A program made the translations under genes and the position numbers. Below are positions 52,177 to 60,731 of a stretch of DNA of 64,000 bases, one piece after another; within the stretch, counting starts at the first letter, position 1; every line of letters starts with the position of its first letter. Origin of the DNA: UKL13-2 sp044229235 (lineage in GTDB: Bacteria > Pseudomonadota > Gammaproteobacteria > Burkholderiales > Usitatibacteraceae). Location of the stretch: the NCBI GenBank assembly GCA_044229235.1, contig JBGATH010000023.1:8268-72267 (forward strand). Reading direction: 5' to 3'. The notes under the pieces were generated by a model that ran no database searches, had not been told where the DNA came from, and saw only the letters and a program-made list of their open reading frames with translations.

Positions 52177-53238
52177 ATGCGTTGCGATACAAAGCCGAAT
52201 GACCCAGCCGCCGTGCGGCGCTTTGCTCCTTCGAGTGCCGCGTCACTTCTCTTTGCCACCTGTTGCGCCATCGCGCCTAGCATCGCCCTCGCCCAATCTC
52301 CCGCATCCCCCGCGCAAATCGAACGTGTGATGGTGACCGGCGAGAGTCCCGGGCCGGGGCTTTGGAAAGTCTCGCGGGGCAACAACGTGCTGTGGATTGC
52401 CGGCACGCATGCGCCGGTGCCGAAAAAACTCACCTGGAAATCCACACGCATCGAAGAAGTGGTGAAGTCGGCGCAGGAGGTGATTGCGGCGCCGGCGTTC
52501 ACGGTATCGAGCTCTCAACTGGGCTGGTGGACCACGCTCACGCTGCTGCCCTCGGCCCTCAGCGTGCCCTACAACCCGGACAACAAATTGCTGAAGGACA
52601 TGGTGCCGCCGGCGATGTACGCGCGCTGGGAAACGCAGCGCGACAAGCACCTGCAGGGTTACAACGACACCAGCAATGAAGTCGATCGCTGGCGGCCGTG
52701 GTTCGCCGCCGCGCGGCTGTTTCGGTCCGCGCTCGACAAGGCCGACATGACCGGCGTGAACCCGATGTGGGGGCGCGTGACGGACGTGGCCAGGCAAGCC
52801 AGGGTGCGCATCACCGAGCCCAGGTATGAACCGAAGGTGCAGAACGCCCGCGCCGCCGTGAAGGAATTCTCCAATACGCCGCTGGACGACGTGGCGTGCT
52901 TCGACAAGACCCTGGCGCGACTGGAAACCGACCTGGACGCCATGCGCCTGCGCGCCAACGCCTGGGCGCGTGGCAACGTCGATCAGTTGCGCAAGCTGCC
53001 CGAAGTCGACCAGTCACTGGCCTGCAATGCGGCCGTGCTCAATTCCCCGCTGGTGAAAAGTATCGGCGCGGTGGACCTGCGACGCGAACTGGACCTGGTG
53101 TGGATGAAGGAAGTCGAACGCGCGCTGGCAGCGAACCGCGTGACGGTGGCGGTGTTGCCGGTGACGCGACTGGTGGCGCCGGACGGGTATTTGGCGATGC
53201 TGAAGGAGCGGGGGTATTTGGTAGAGGAGCCGGAGTGA
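52177..53238 (+). CDS. TraB/GumN family exported protein
   Basis: 353 residues. A signal peptide near the N-terminus (LLFATCCAIAPSIALAQ) and the TraB/GumN start GLWKVSRGNNVLWIAGTHAP with the GTxH-like site; the closing MLKERGYLVEEP matches the family's C-terminus. Family members are thought to be metal-dependent peptidases (Tiki/TraB-like); activity here is unproven. An in-frame ATG at 52144 would add 11 residues. Confidence 0.75.
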   Translation: MRCDTKPNDPAAVRRFAPSSAASLLFATCCAIAPSIALAQSPASPAQIERVMVTGESPGPGLWKVSRGNNVLWIAGTHAPVPKKLTWKSTRIEEVVKSAQEVIAAPAFTVSSSQLGWWTTLTLLPSALSVPYNPDNKLLKDMVPPAMYARWETQRDKHLQGYNDTSNEVDRWRPWFAAARLFRSALDKADMTGVNPMWGRVTDVARQARVRITEPRYEPKVQNARAAVKEFSNTPLDDVACFDKTLARLETDLDAMRLRANAWARGNVDQLRKLPEVDQSLACNAAVLNSPLVKSIGAVDLRRELDLVWMKEVERALAANRVTVAVLPVTRLVAPDGYLAMLKERGYLVEEPE

Positions 53239-53410
53239 TTGCCGGTCGGTGTTGACGAGCGGCGGGTTTGCGAAACTCGCGCCTCACCCATTCAGTAGTT
53301 GCCATGCATTACCCGAGGCGTGGCGCAAACTGTATTGCAACCATATGGTTGGGCCGAAAGGAGTTCAATGACTTACACTCGGACCATCCAAATGAACGGG
53401 AAAACAATCC

Positions 53411-54247
53411 ATGGCTGGCCAATTCAGAAACGTCCTCGCCTTCACGCTCATCACAGCCCTGCTTTGCCTGCCCGCATTCGCCAGCAGCGGGGCGGAGGAT
53501 CAGATCCGCGCCAAATACTTTCTGGAGTCGAACACCATTCTGAAATTCGAAGGCGACAAAGGCGCGCCCATCAGCGCGGAGGAATTCTCGCGGTTGGCCA
53601 AGGCGGGAAAGCGCTTTGTGCTTATGAAAAGCAAAGACGCTGCGGACGGCCCGGTGACGGCGACCTTTGTTTTGCAGGCGCCGTCCGCCGCCAATAGCGC
53701 AACCAAGGCAGCCGAACAACCTGCCGCACCCAAATCCAAATTAGTCGGCAAGCCGCTCCCCGCCTTCAAGCTGACGGATGCGGTGGGCAAGGTGGTCACC
53801 AACGGCGATTTGCTCGGGCGCCCCACGCTGATCAATTTCTTCTTTGCGGAATGCCTGCCGTGCATACTGGAAACGCCGATGCTCAACACCTATCAGGCCA
53901 AGCGAAAAGACCTGCGGATGCTGGCCATCACCTTCGACGGCAAGCCGGCCATCGAGAAGTACGTCCGCAAACACAAGTTTGCGTGGCAAAGTCTGGTGGA
54001 TGCCCAGCCATTCATCAATCAGGTTGACCTGCAGGGGTATCCCAGCTTCATGCTGGTGGATGCCAAGGGCATCGTCAAAGCGGTGCAGACGCACCCGGAT
54101 TTTGCGCTGGTGGAGGTGAACGGCGCGGTGAAGGCGGTTGCGCTGCAGCCGAGCTCAATCAAGGCTAGCGGGGGAAAGGCATCAGACGAATTGCACGATC
54201 TGAAGCGGCTGGAGGAGTGGGTGGCGCTGGGGTTGAAGGCGCAGTGA
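53411..54247 (+). CDS. TlpA-like exported thioredoxin-fold protein
   Basis: 278 residues. Signal peptide (ending AFASS), an N-terminal domain of ~85 residues, then a redoxin/TlpA domain (~115-250): PLPAFKLTDAVGKVV, NFFFAECLPCILETPML with active-site CLPC, and cis-Pro region QGYPSFMLVD. It should reduce or exchange disulfides in the periplasm, for example in cytochrome maturation. It is isolated from other redox genes. The CLPC active site is atypical compared with CxPC forms such as CVPC, but functional in principle. Confidence 0.8.
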   Translation: MAGQFRNVLAFTLITALLCLPAFASSGAEDQIRAKYFLESNTILKFEGDKGAPISAEEFSRLAKAGKRFVLMKSKDAADGPVTATFVLQAPSAANSATKAAEQPAAPKSKLVGKPLPAFKLTDAVGKVVTNGDLLGRPTLINFFFAECLPCILETPMLNTYQAKRKDLRMLAITFDGKPAIEKYVRKHKFAWQSLVDAQPFINQVDLQGYPSFMLVDAKGIVKAVQTHPDFALVEVNGAVKAVALQPSSIKASGGKASDELHDLKRLEEWVALGLKAQ

Positions 54248-54349
54248 ATGTGAGCGTGCGGGATTGTGGTGCGATACGCCTAAAGCAAATTATGCCGACC
54301 TATTTGCCCAGGGTATCGCGCGTCTAAGCAACGCCCTTCCGCTGACCGC

Positions 54350-54931
54350 CTAATCCTGCGCATCGACATGTTTGATTGACGCCAGCACCGACCGCAGCAC
54401 TTCCTCGGAAAGCTTCTCGTCATCGATGGCCCGCGCCAGCACCAGCGCGCCCACCATGCTCGCGTAGATTGTGCAGGCGCGTTCGCGTTTGATGCGCTTG
54501 GATTTTCCCGCAAGCAGTTGGCTGATCAGGTCGATCGCCGCGCGCACGCCATTGGTGAACGCGCCTCGCAACGGCGAACCTTGGCGCGCGGCTTCCGCGC
54601 CCAGCGCGGCCACGACACATCCTTCGCCCGCCTGATCGCGGTGCCCGGTCGATAAATAGTTGGACGCGATGTTGGACAGGGCTTTGGGGCGATTACTCTC
54701 GACCACCTGCAGCATGGCAGCTTGCGCGCCGTCCATGGCGCGCGCGCAGGCCTGCGCCATCAGGTCTTCTTTCGAGGCGAAGTGACCATAAAAGCCGCCG
54801 TGGGTGAGCCCGGCACCTTTCATCAGGTCTGCCACGCCAATGCCATCGAAGCCGCGCTCGCGGAACAGTTTTGCCGCTACCTCAATGATTCGTTCACGGT
54901 TCTGGGCCGCCTCGGCTTTGCTGACTTTCAT
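54350..54931 (-). CDS. TetR/AcrR family transcriptional regulator
   Basis: 193 residues. The N-terminal HTH (~10-55: RERIIEVAAKLFRERGF, VADLMKGAGLTHGGFYGHF) and an all-helical ligand-binding C-terminus match the TetR class whose members often control SDR/MDR oxidoreductases. It is divergent from the SDR gene at 55043, and the 111-bp gap holds inverted repeats and a promoter, so it probably represses that operon and itself. Confidence 0.85.
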   Translation of the reverse strand: MKVSKAEAAQNRERIIEVAAKLFRERGFDGIGVADLMKGAGLTHGGFYGHFASKEDLMAQACARAMDGAQAAMLQVVESNRPKALSNIASNYLSTGHRDQAGEGCVVAALGAEAARQGSPLRGAFTNGVRAAIDLISQLLAGKSKRIKRERACTIYASMVGALVLARAIDDEKLSEEVLRSVLASIKHVDAQD

Positions 54932-54959
54932 TTACGTTGCCTCGCTTAATTGGTACGTG

Positions 54960-55016
54960 TTGACATTTTACATGATGGGCGTAATATATCACCAATGATG
55001 ATGACCGTCATGTAAA
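54960..55016 (+). promoter_or_regulatory. Promoter and candidate TetR operators for the SDR/MDR operon
   Basis: TTGACA (54960-54965), 16 bases, TAATAT (54982-54987) is a near-consensus sigma-70 promoter facing the SDR gene. TTTACATGA at 54967 (between the boxes) and TCATGTAAA at 55008 are inverted copies, and ATGACCGTCAT (55001-55011) is an 11-base palindrome. A repressor bound here would cover the promoter. Confidence 0.55.
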
Positions 55017-55042
55017 GCAACCTCCACCTGAAAGGCACTCCC

Positions 55043-55906
55043 ATGAATATCAAATCTTCCGTCGCGCTCGTCACGGGCGCATCTTCCGGCATCGGCGAAG
55101 CAACGGCGCGCCGGCTCACCGCAGCGGGCTACAAGGTCTACGGCACAAGCCGCAAGGGCGTCTCGCCGGCCGGGCAAGCGTTCGAGATGCTGGCGCTTGA
55201 CGTAACCAGCGACGAATCGGTCGGCGCGGCGGTTAACCATGTGATGAAGCGGGAGGGGCAAATCGACCTGCTCGTGAACAATGCCGGCTTCGGCGTCGCG
55301 CCCGGCGGCGCGGAAGAAAGTTCGATCGACCAGGCCAAGGCCATCTTCGAGACCAACTTCTTTGGGCTCGTCCGCATGACCCGCGCCGTGGTGCCGCACA
55401 TGCGGCGCCAGGGCAACGGCCGCATCATCAACATCGGCTCGGTGCTGGGCTTCCTGCCGATGCCCTACAGCGCGCTCTATGCCGCCACCAAGCATGCGGT
55501 CGGAGGCTATTCGGAATCGCTCGACCACGAGCTGCGCACCCGGGGTATCCGCGTTTCTGTCATCGAACCGGCCTACACAAAGACCGCCTTCGACGCGAAC
55601 CTGTTGGCACCCGACGCAGCGCTCGATGAATATCGCGACGTTCGCGCGCTGCTGGACAAAGTGCTCAGGACGGTGATGGCGACAGCGGACGAGCCGGATG
55701 TGGTGGCCGAAGTCGTGCTGAAAGCGGCCGTCGCTTCCCAGCCAAAACTCCGCTACACCGCCGGCGCGCTAGCGAACCGCCTGCGACTCCTGCGCCGATT
55801 CGCGCCAGCAGGTTTGTTGGATGCCGGCATTCGTAAGGATCTACGGCTGCACACGTTGCCGGCCAATTCATCGCTGGCGACGCGTACGCCAGTATTTGAG
55901 AAGTAG
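55043..55906 (+). CDS. Short-chain dehydrogenase/reductase
   Basis: 287 residues, classical SDR. Cofactor motif TGASSGIGEA (~10-20), NNAGFGV (NNAG), active-site Tyr and Lys in YAATKHAV (YxxxK) and Ser in NIGSVLG. The N-terminal Arg-rich AGYKVYGTSRK suggests NADP(H) preference. It reduces or oxidises an alcohol/ketone of unknown identity. It is the first gene of a two-gene operon with the MDR at 55941 (34 bp gap). Confidence 0.88.
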   Translation: MNIKSSVALVTGASSGIGEATARRLTAAGYKVYGTSRKGVSPAGQAFEMLALDVTSDESVGAAVNHVMKREGQIDLLVNNAGFGVAPGGAEESSIDQAKAIFETNFFGLVRMTRAVVPHMRRQGNGRIINIGSVLGFLPMPYSALYAATKHAVGGYSESLDHELRTRGIRVSVIEPAYTKTAFDANLLAPDAALDEYRDVRALLDKVLRTVMATADEPDVVAEVVLKAAVASQPKLRYTAGALANRLRLLRRFAPAGLLDAGIRKDLRLHTLPANSSLATRTPVFEK

Positions 55907-55940
55907 TGCTTCTCATCAGTTCGCAAAACAGGAAAGCCAC

Positions 55941-56942
55941 ATGAAAGCACTCACCTTCAAACGCTATGGCAAGTCGCCCGATATCGGCTTCGCCGAGGTT
56001 GCCCACCCGGTACTGAAGCCCGACGAGATACTGGTTCAGGTTCACGCGGCGGGCCTGAACCCCATCGACAACATGATCCCGACGGGGGCCTTCAAACCCG
56101 TCCTGCGCTTCCAACTGCCGGCCACCTTGGGCAGCGATCTGGCCGGCGTAGTGACCGAGGTCGGCAGCCGCGTGACCCGGTTCAAGGCTGGCGACGAAGT
56201 CTTCGCCAGCCTCTTCGACCTTGGCAACGGTTCCCTCGCTGAATTCGCGGCGGTGCCGGAGCGCGCTGCCGCGCTGAAGCCGGCCAATCTGGACTTCGTG
56301 CAGGCCGCCTCAATCCCGATGGTCGGACTCACCTCGTGGCAGGCGTTGAAGGAGCGCACAAATCTTCGGGCCGGCCAGAAAGTGTTCATCCCCGCCGGGT
56401 CCGGCGGCATCGGCACGTTTGCGATCCAGCTGGCCAAGCACCTGGGTGCCACGGTGGGCACGACCGCCAGCACGAACAACGTCGAACTGGTGCGCAGCCT
56501 TGGCGCAGACGAAGTGGTCGACTACAAGAAGCAAAACTTCGAAAACGTGCTGCGCGGCTACGATGCGGTGCTCGGCACGGTCCGGGGAGACTCGATCGAG
56601 AAATCGATCGGCATCCTCAAACCGGGAAGCACGATTGTCTCTCTCGTCGGGCCCTTGGACAAAGCCTTCGCGCGTGCGCGCGGGCTGAACTTTCTCCTGG
56701 CATTCGTGTTCGGGCTGATGAGCCGCAAACTCATGCGGCTGGCGAAAAAGCGGGACGTCACTTACTCATTTCTCTTCGTGCGTCCCGACGGCGATCAACT
56801 CGCTGAAATCGGCGAGCTCCTGAAGGCGGAACGCATCCGGCCAGTGATCGACAAGGTCTTCCCGTTCGAGCAGGCAAAGGATGCGCTTGCATACCTTGCC
56901 CAAGGGCGAGCCAAGGGCAAGGTGGTCGTCAAGGTGAAATAG
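55941..56942 (+). CDS. MDR-family (zinc-independent) quinone oxidoreductase-like NADP-dependent oxidoreductase
   Basis: 333 residues. A GroES-like N-terminal domain without the zinc-binding Cys set (AAGLNPIDNMIPTG), a nucleotide-binding motif AGSGGIGTFAIQLAKHLGATV (~155), and the C-terminal EQAKDALAYLAQGRAKGKVVVKV. This is the zinc-less quinone/enone reductase type. Co-transcribed with the SDR and under the divergent TetR regulator. A paralogous 3' fragment of such a gene is at 63733. Confidence 0.88.
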   Translation: MKALTFKRYGKSPDIGFAEVAHPVLKPDEILVQVHAAGLNPIDNMIPTGAFKPVLRFQLPATLGSDLAGVVTEVGSRVTRFKAGDEVFASLFDLGNGSLAEFAAVPERAAALKPANLDFVQAASIPMVGLTSWQALKERTNLRAGQKVFIPAGSGGIGTFAIQLAKHLGATVGTTASTNNVELVRSLGADEVVDYKKQNFENVLRGYDAVLGTVRGDSIEKSIGILKPGSTIVSLVGPLDKAFARARGLNFLLAFVFGLMSRKLMRLAKKRDVTYSFLFVRPDGDQLAEIGELLKAERIRPVIDKVFPFEQAKDALAYLAQGRAKGKVVVKVK

Positions 56943-56985
56943 CGTTCAGGTCATGGCGTCCGGCCAAACCTGGTATTGGCTGCGG

Positions 56986-57399
56986 CTACTTGGCCGGTGC
57001 AGACTTGGGAATCACCTGGATCAACCGAATGGGTTTCTTGGTTGCATTCTTGGCTTCAATGTTTTCGGCAGAGCGCCAGACCGTATCACCCGCCTTGAAC
57101 TTGCGCACCTCGGATTTGCCATCCAGATACGTCACCGTCATTTCGCCCGCGGTGACGTAGTGAATCACCCGCGCCGGCCGCTGGCGGATGGCCGAGACAT
57201 CGCCAGGCTTGAACGTCACATCGGATGCAGTCACGCTCTCGTTGTCGATCATCATCGTCACCGTCGGCTCGCCCTTTGCAGCTGCCTGTGCCTTTGAAGC
57301 GGCGGCCTTGTCCTGTGACCATGCGACGCCCGAACCCGCCAGCGCCACGAATGCCAAGGCAGCCGTGAGCCTGGCAACGATTTGCAAATGTCTTTTCAT
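56986..57399 (-). CDS. Exported cupin protein
   Basis: 137 residues. Signal peptide (~1-27, ending AWSQ). A single small cupin barrel: KPGDVSAIRQRPARVIHYVTAGEMTV and KFKAGDTVWRSAENIEAKNATKKPIRLIQV. The His/Glu metal ligands are only partly conserved (HYVTAGE), so it may bind ligand rather than catalyse. GGGAG precedes ATG at 57399. Confidence 0.75.
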   Translation of the reverse strand: MKRHLQIVARLTAALAFVALAGSGVAWSQDKAAASKAQAAAKGEPTVTMMIDNESVTASDVTFKPGDVSAIRQRPARVIHYVTAGEMTVTYLDGKSEVRKFKAGDTVWRSAENIEAKNATKKPIRLIQVIPKSAPAK

Positions 57400-57661
57400 G
57401 ATTTCTCCCAATGCGTAAGGCCAAATGGCTATCCGATGCTACGCCGATTGGTGGGGCCTTGCCTTGGGCTCATCCGATGGATGGAGATCGGATGATTTTC
57501 TCTGCGGGCGCCGAAAGCAAATCACCCTGGCTCCTTTGCTGTGGGCTGCGTGTCAGCGGCGGCGCCTTGAGCGGGGCGTTAAGGCTAGTCGCAAGGTGTT
57601 TGCGGAGGCATGGCGGGAACAAATGTCGACCCACCATTCATTCCTTTGATTTCGTGATGGC

Positions 57662-58108
57662 CTAAGTCCGAAATGCAACGCCGTGACGTTCGGCGAGTTC
57701 AAGCAGCTTCGGAATATTCGGCGGCCCGACGGGGATTTCATCGTCAATCGCGGTGAAGAATGGCGCCGCCTTGGCGCCCGCCCCGGTAATTTCCAGCATC
57801 AGCCCACCGCCGCGGCCAAAGCAGAACGCATGCACTGTCTGCCGCGGCACATGGACAAGCGTACCGGCTGAGCACGTCTTGGCTTGTCCGCCACACTCGA
57901 ACTTCACCTCCCCGTTCAGGACATAGAAAGCTTCATCCCAGTCATGACTGTGCGCAGGCGGCCCCGTGCCTTCATCGCCCTGTTGCAAGGTAATGCCGTA
58001 ACTATTCGTCTCGTCGTTCGAAGCGAGGACGGTAATCTGCATGCCGACGACGCTCAGCGCACGCTGGCGCTGATCGGGTTCAACAATAAGGGGGTTATTG
58101 CTCATCAT
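57662..58108 (-). CDS. Cupin-domain protein
   Basis: 148 residues. Cupin motif 1 PPAHSHDWDEAFYVLNGEVKF (HxH...E and G) and motif 2 GTLVHVPRQTVHAF (conserved His). These ligands suit a bound metal; typical roles are dioxygenase-like or sugar-isomerase-like, but the substrate is unknown. AAGGAG precedes the first of two ATGs. It is divergent from the TetR gene at 58235. Confidence 0.8.
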   Translation of the reverse strand: MMSNNPLIVEPDQRQRALSVVGMQITVLASNDETNSYGITLQQGDEGTGPPAHSHDWDEAFYVLNGEVKFECGGQAKTCSAGTLVHVPRQTVHAFCFGRGGGLMLEITGAGAKAAPFFTAIDDEIPVGPPNIPKLLELAERHGVAFRT

Positions 58109-58186
58109 TTGCTGCTCTCCTTTCCAGGGGTGCGGTTGCCTTCCGGCCAATTGGCGCGGCGATACGTGGAAACTTCGGTTTCGGTC

Positions 58187-58224
58187 TATAATGGGATACA
58201 TATCTTGTAATAAGACGCTCGTCT
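58187..58224. promoter_or_regulatory. Candidate operator region of the TetR/cupin pair
   Basis: TATAAT at 58187-58192 is a possible plus-strand -10 for the TetR gene, and AGACGCTCGTCT (58213-58224) is a short inverted repeat. It sits in the gap between the divergent cupin and TetR genes. Confidence 0.35.
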
Positions 58225-58234
58225 CATTTTAAAC

Positions 58235-58885
58235 ATGCCCGCCAAAAAGTCAAGCCTCCCCGCTTCAGAAGGCGCACCCGAGGGTCGCGTCAACCAACGG
58301 CTGCGCACTCGCCGCGCCCTGATTGACGCGGCACTTTCACTGCGCGAAAAAGGTGTGAACCCGACACTTGCGGACGTCGCGAAACACGCATTGATATCGC
58401 GTGCAACAGCGTATCGCTACTTCCAGTCTGTCGAAGCATTGCTCAGTGAGACTGCCACCGACCGGGGAATGACACCGCTGGAACAGTTCTGGCAGCCGGG
58501 CGATGATGCGGTGGAAGGCATTGGGCGGGCTGCAATTGAATTGCACAAGCTGCTCCTCGCGGATGAGGTAGGCCTGCACGTCATGGAGCGTTCATTCATG
58601 TCAGTCTGGCTCGAAAGCGCCCCGGGAGATGCGCCTGCGAGACCCGGGCGGCGCACGCTCTACATCGGACCGCTGGTGGATTCCCTCAAGGACCGGCTTA
58701 CCCCATCAGCGCGCAAACGCCTGAAGCTTGCGCTAACCACCGTGATGGGAACCGAGCCGCTCATCGCCGCACGAGATGTTGGCGGCGGCAGTATCAATGA
58801 GACGCTGGAGGCGACATCCTGGGCCGCCAGGTCCCTCGTGCGACAGGCTCTTGCAGATGCTGAAGCCGCGCGCAAGAAACAGTAA
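58235..58885 (+). CDS. TetR/AcrR family transcriptional regulator
   Basis: 216 residues. The HTH is at ~25-65 (TLADVAKHALISRATAYRYF). The C-terminal domain is helical and diverges from common subfamilies. It likely regulates itself and the divergent cupin. ATG at 58235 starts a basic Ser/Lys-rich leader, normal for TetR proteins. An R-element follows the stop. Confidence 0.85.
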   Translation: MPAKKSSLPASEGAPEGRVNQRLRTRRALIDAALSLREKGVNPTLADVAKHALISRATAYRYFQSVEALLSETATDRGMTPLEQFWQPGDDAVEGIGRAAIELHKLLLADEVGLHVMERSFMSVWLESAPGDAPARPGRRTLYIGPLVDSLKDRLTPSARKRLKLALTTVMGTEPLIAARDVGGGSINETLEATSWAARSLVRQALADAEAARKKQ

Positions 58886-58901
58886 CCCGCGATCAATCTC
58901 A

Positions 58902-58953
58902 AGCATTGGCGCGGCTTCCAGGCCGAAAATGACCGGAGAGGCTCGTAAATGCT
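58902..58953 (+). repeat. R-element copy j (symmetric type)
   Basis: AGCATTGGCGCGGCT, centre AGGCCGAAAATGACCGG, right arm AGGCTCGTAAATGCT. It starts 16 bp after the TetR stop. Confidence 0.75.
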
Positions 58954-59001
58954 GGGGTTGGGCTGGAATGACGAGCCTGACCGCATAGACTCCCCCGCAA
59001 C

Positions 59002-60582
59002 CTAGCCGAGCGAGGACTCGATCCAAGCGGCGCCGCGATTCGCGATCATGGCCACCACCGCGTTCGGGTGGCCGCGAGGCACGCTGGGCATGACGGAAGC
59101 ATCGGCGACCCAGAGGCCGGCCACGCCGTTGACGCGCAATATGGGGTCCACCACGGCATGTGCATCGCTGCCCATCCGGCAGGTGCAGGTCGGGTGATAA
59201 ACCGTCTGCAACGTCCGGCTTGCGTAATCGCGCAGTTCCTCCGGCGCTTGCACATCGGTTCCAGGCTGCAGCTCGCACACCGTGTCATCCGCCAGTGGTG
59301 ACGTGGCCGCAATCTTGCGGCTGAGCCGCACGCCTTCCCACAACACCGCGGCATCGCGGCCTTCGGCGTCGCCGAGCAAGTTGGGGTCGATGCGCGGCGC
59401 GGCCAAGGGGTCGGCACTCGCCAGCGTGACGCGTCCGCGAGAGCGCGGCGCCACCACCGCCGCGCCGAGGCTGAAGGCGTGTTCGGTTGGTGGTTCGAGA
59501 AATTGCGCACGAAATTCCACTGGCATGAACATGATTTCAAGATCGGGCCCCGCCGCGCCGCCCGGCTGTGCCTGGGTGAAGGCAAAGCCCTCCACGCCGT
59601 TCGAGGCCAGCATCCCGCGCTTGAACAGCAGGTAGCGAAACAGCTGTGGCAGCGATTCGGCGGCGAACAGTGTGTGACGGCTGCGGGTGCGAAACACCAG
59701 CGGGATGACCGGGTGGTCCTGCAGGTTGTCGCCAACCTCGGGCGAATCCACTTTCACCGGAATCTGTTGCGCGCGCAGCGTATCGGCTGCGCCCACGCCG
59801 GACAGCATCAGGAGCTGCGGCGAGCCATAGGCACCGGCGGCCAGCACCACCGCGCGCGCCCGGGCTTCGTGCTCCGCGCCACCGCGCCGAAAGCGCACGC
59901 CGGTGGCGCGCCCGTTTTCAATGTCGACCTTCAGGACCTGCGCCTCGCTGGCCACCTCGAGATTGGCGCGGCGCATCGCGGGCTCGAGATAGGCGTGGTA
60001 GGCGCTGTAGCGCTGGCCATCGCGATGCGCCAGTTCGGCGATCCACGCGCCGGAATAGGCGTGGCCGTTGTAATGCGGTTCGGAGCCCAGCCCCGCGTTG
60101 CGCGCGGCATCGACGAAGCGCTGCGTCAGCGGGCTGGCATTGCGGTTGGGCTCGATGCGCATCGGGCCATCGCGGCCGCGCTCGCCGTCGTCAACGTCAC
60201 CGCGCCAGCTTTCCTGCTCGCGGAAAACCGGCTGCACGTCGGCCCACGCCCAGCCGCTGGCCCCGGCGTGCGCCCAGCTTTCGAAGTCGGCCGGGTGACA
60301 CCACTGGTGCATCATCGCATTCATATTCGATGACCCCCCCAGCATCTTGCCGCGCGGGGTGAAGATGCGGCGGCCATGCACTGCGCGCTGCGGCTCGGAC
60401 TCGAACGCCCAGTCCAGTGCGGTCTTGAACAGCTTGGGAAACGCCGCAGGAATGGCGACGAAGCGATTCTTCGGCGGGCCGCCAGCCTCCAGCAGCAGCA
60501 CGCGCAGTTTGCCGGAACGGGAGAGCCGCTCGGCCAGCACCGAACCCGCCGTGCCTGCGCCGACGATAACGACGTCGTACAT
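59002..60582 (-). CDS. GMC oxidoreductase (choline/alcohol dehydrogenase-like)
   Basis: 526 residues, standard length. N-terminal FAD motif VIVGAGTAGSVLAERLS, GMC signature 1 region GKMLGGSSNMNAM, signature 2 GSPQLLMLSGVG, and C-terminal catalytic HPTCTCRMG and HPNAVVAMIANRG. It oxidises an alcohol (choline is one family substrate), passing electrons to a quinone or O2. GGGAGG precedes ATG at 60582. It is the last gene of ordinary composition before the lower-GC segment. Confidence 0.88.
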   Translation of the reverse strand: MYDVVIVGAGTAGSVLAERLSRSGKLRVLLLEAGGPPKNRFVAIPAAFPKLFKTALDWAFESEPQRAVHGRRIFTPRGKMLGGSSNMNAMMHQWCHPADFESWAHAGASGWAWADVQPVFREQESWRGDVDDGERGRDGPMRIEPNRNASPLTQRFVDAARNAGLGSEPHYNGHAYSGAWIAELAHRDGQRYSAYHAYLEPAMRRANLEVASEAQVLKVDIENGRATGVRFRRGGAEHEARARAVVLAAGAYGSPQLLMLSGVGAADTLRAQQIPVKVDSPEVGDNLQDHPVIPLVFRTRSRHTLFAAESLPQLFRYLLFKRGMLASNGVEGFAFTQAQPGGAAGPDLEIMFMPVEFRAQFLEPPTEHAFSLGAAVVAPRSRGRVTLASADPLAAPRIDPNLLGDAEGRDAAVLWEGVRLSRKIAATSPLADDTVCELQPGTDVQAPEELRDYASRTLQTVYHPTCTCRMGSDAHAVVDPILRVNGVAGLWVADASVMPSVPRGHPNAVVAMIANRGAAWIESSLG

Positions 60583-60731
60583 ATAAAGCCTCCCCGACAC
60601 CTATGGATTGTGCCCATTGTCGCGCAAAGCGGGCGGCAGGGAGTGGGCTTGGTTGGACGGCAGCTTGGGTTCAGGTGTGGGGCGCAGGGAATTGGCGCTT
60701 TACCAGTGCTTATCGTGACGCTATTTCTTGC

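Noticed and set aside
57417..57438. CCAAATGGCTATCCG as an extra R-element
   Set aside because: Only a right-end-like piece is present, with no left arm or centre; it may be a remnant but is too short to call.
3064..58953. R-element copies considered as CRISPR repeats
   Set aside because: Copies are kilobases apart, vary in length and type, and there are no regular spacers or cas genes.
3064..58953. R-elements as ordinary transcription terminators
   Set aside because: Their stems are not followed by T-runs, and copy f sits between divergent genes where no terminator is needed.
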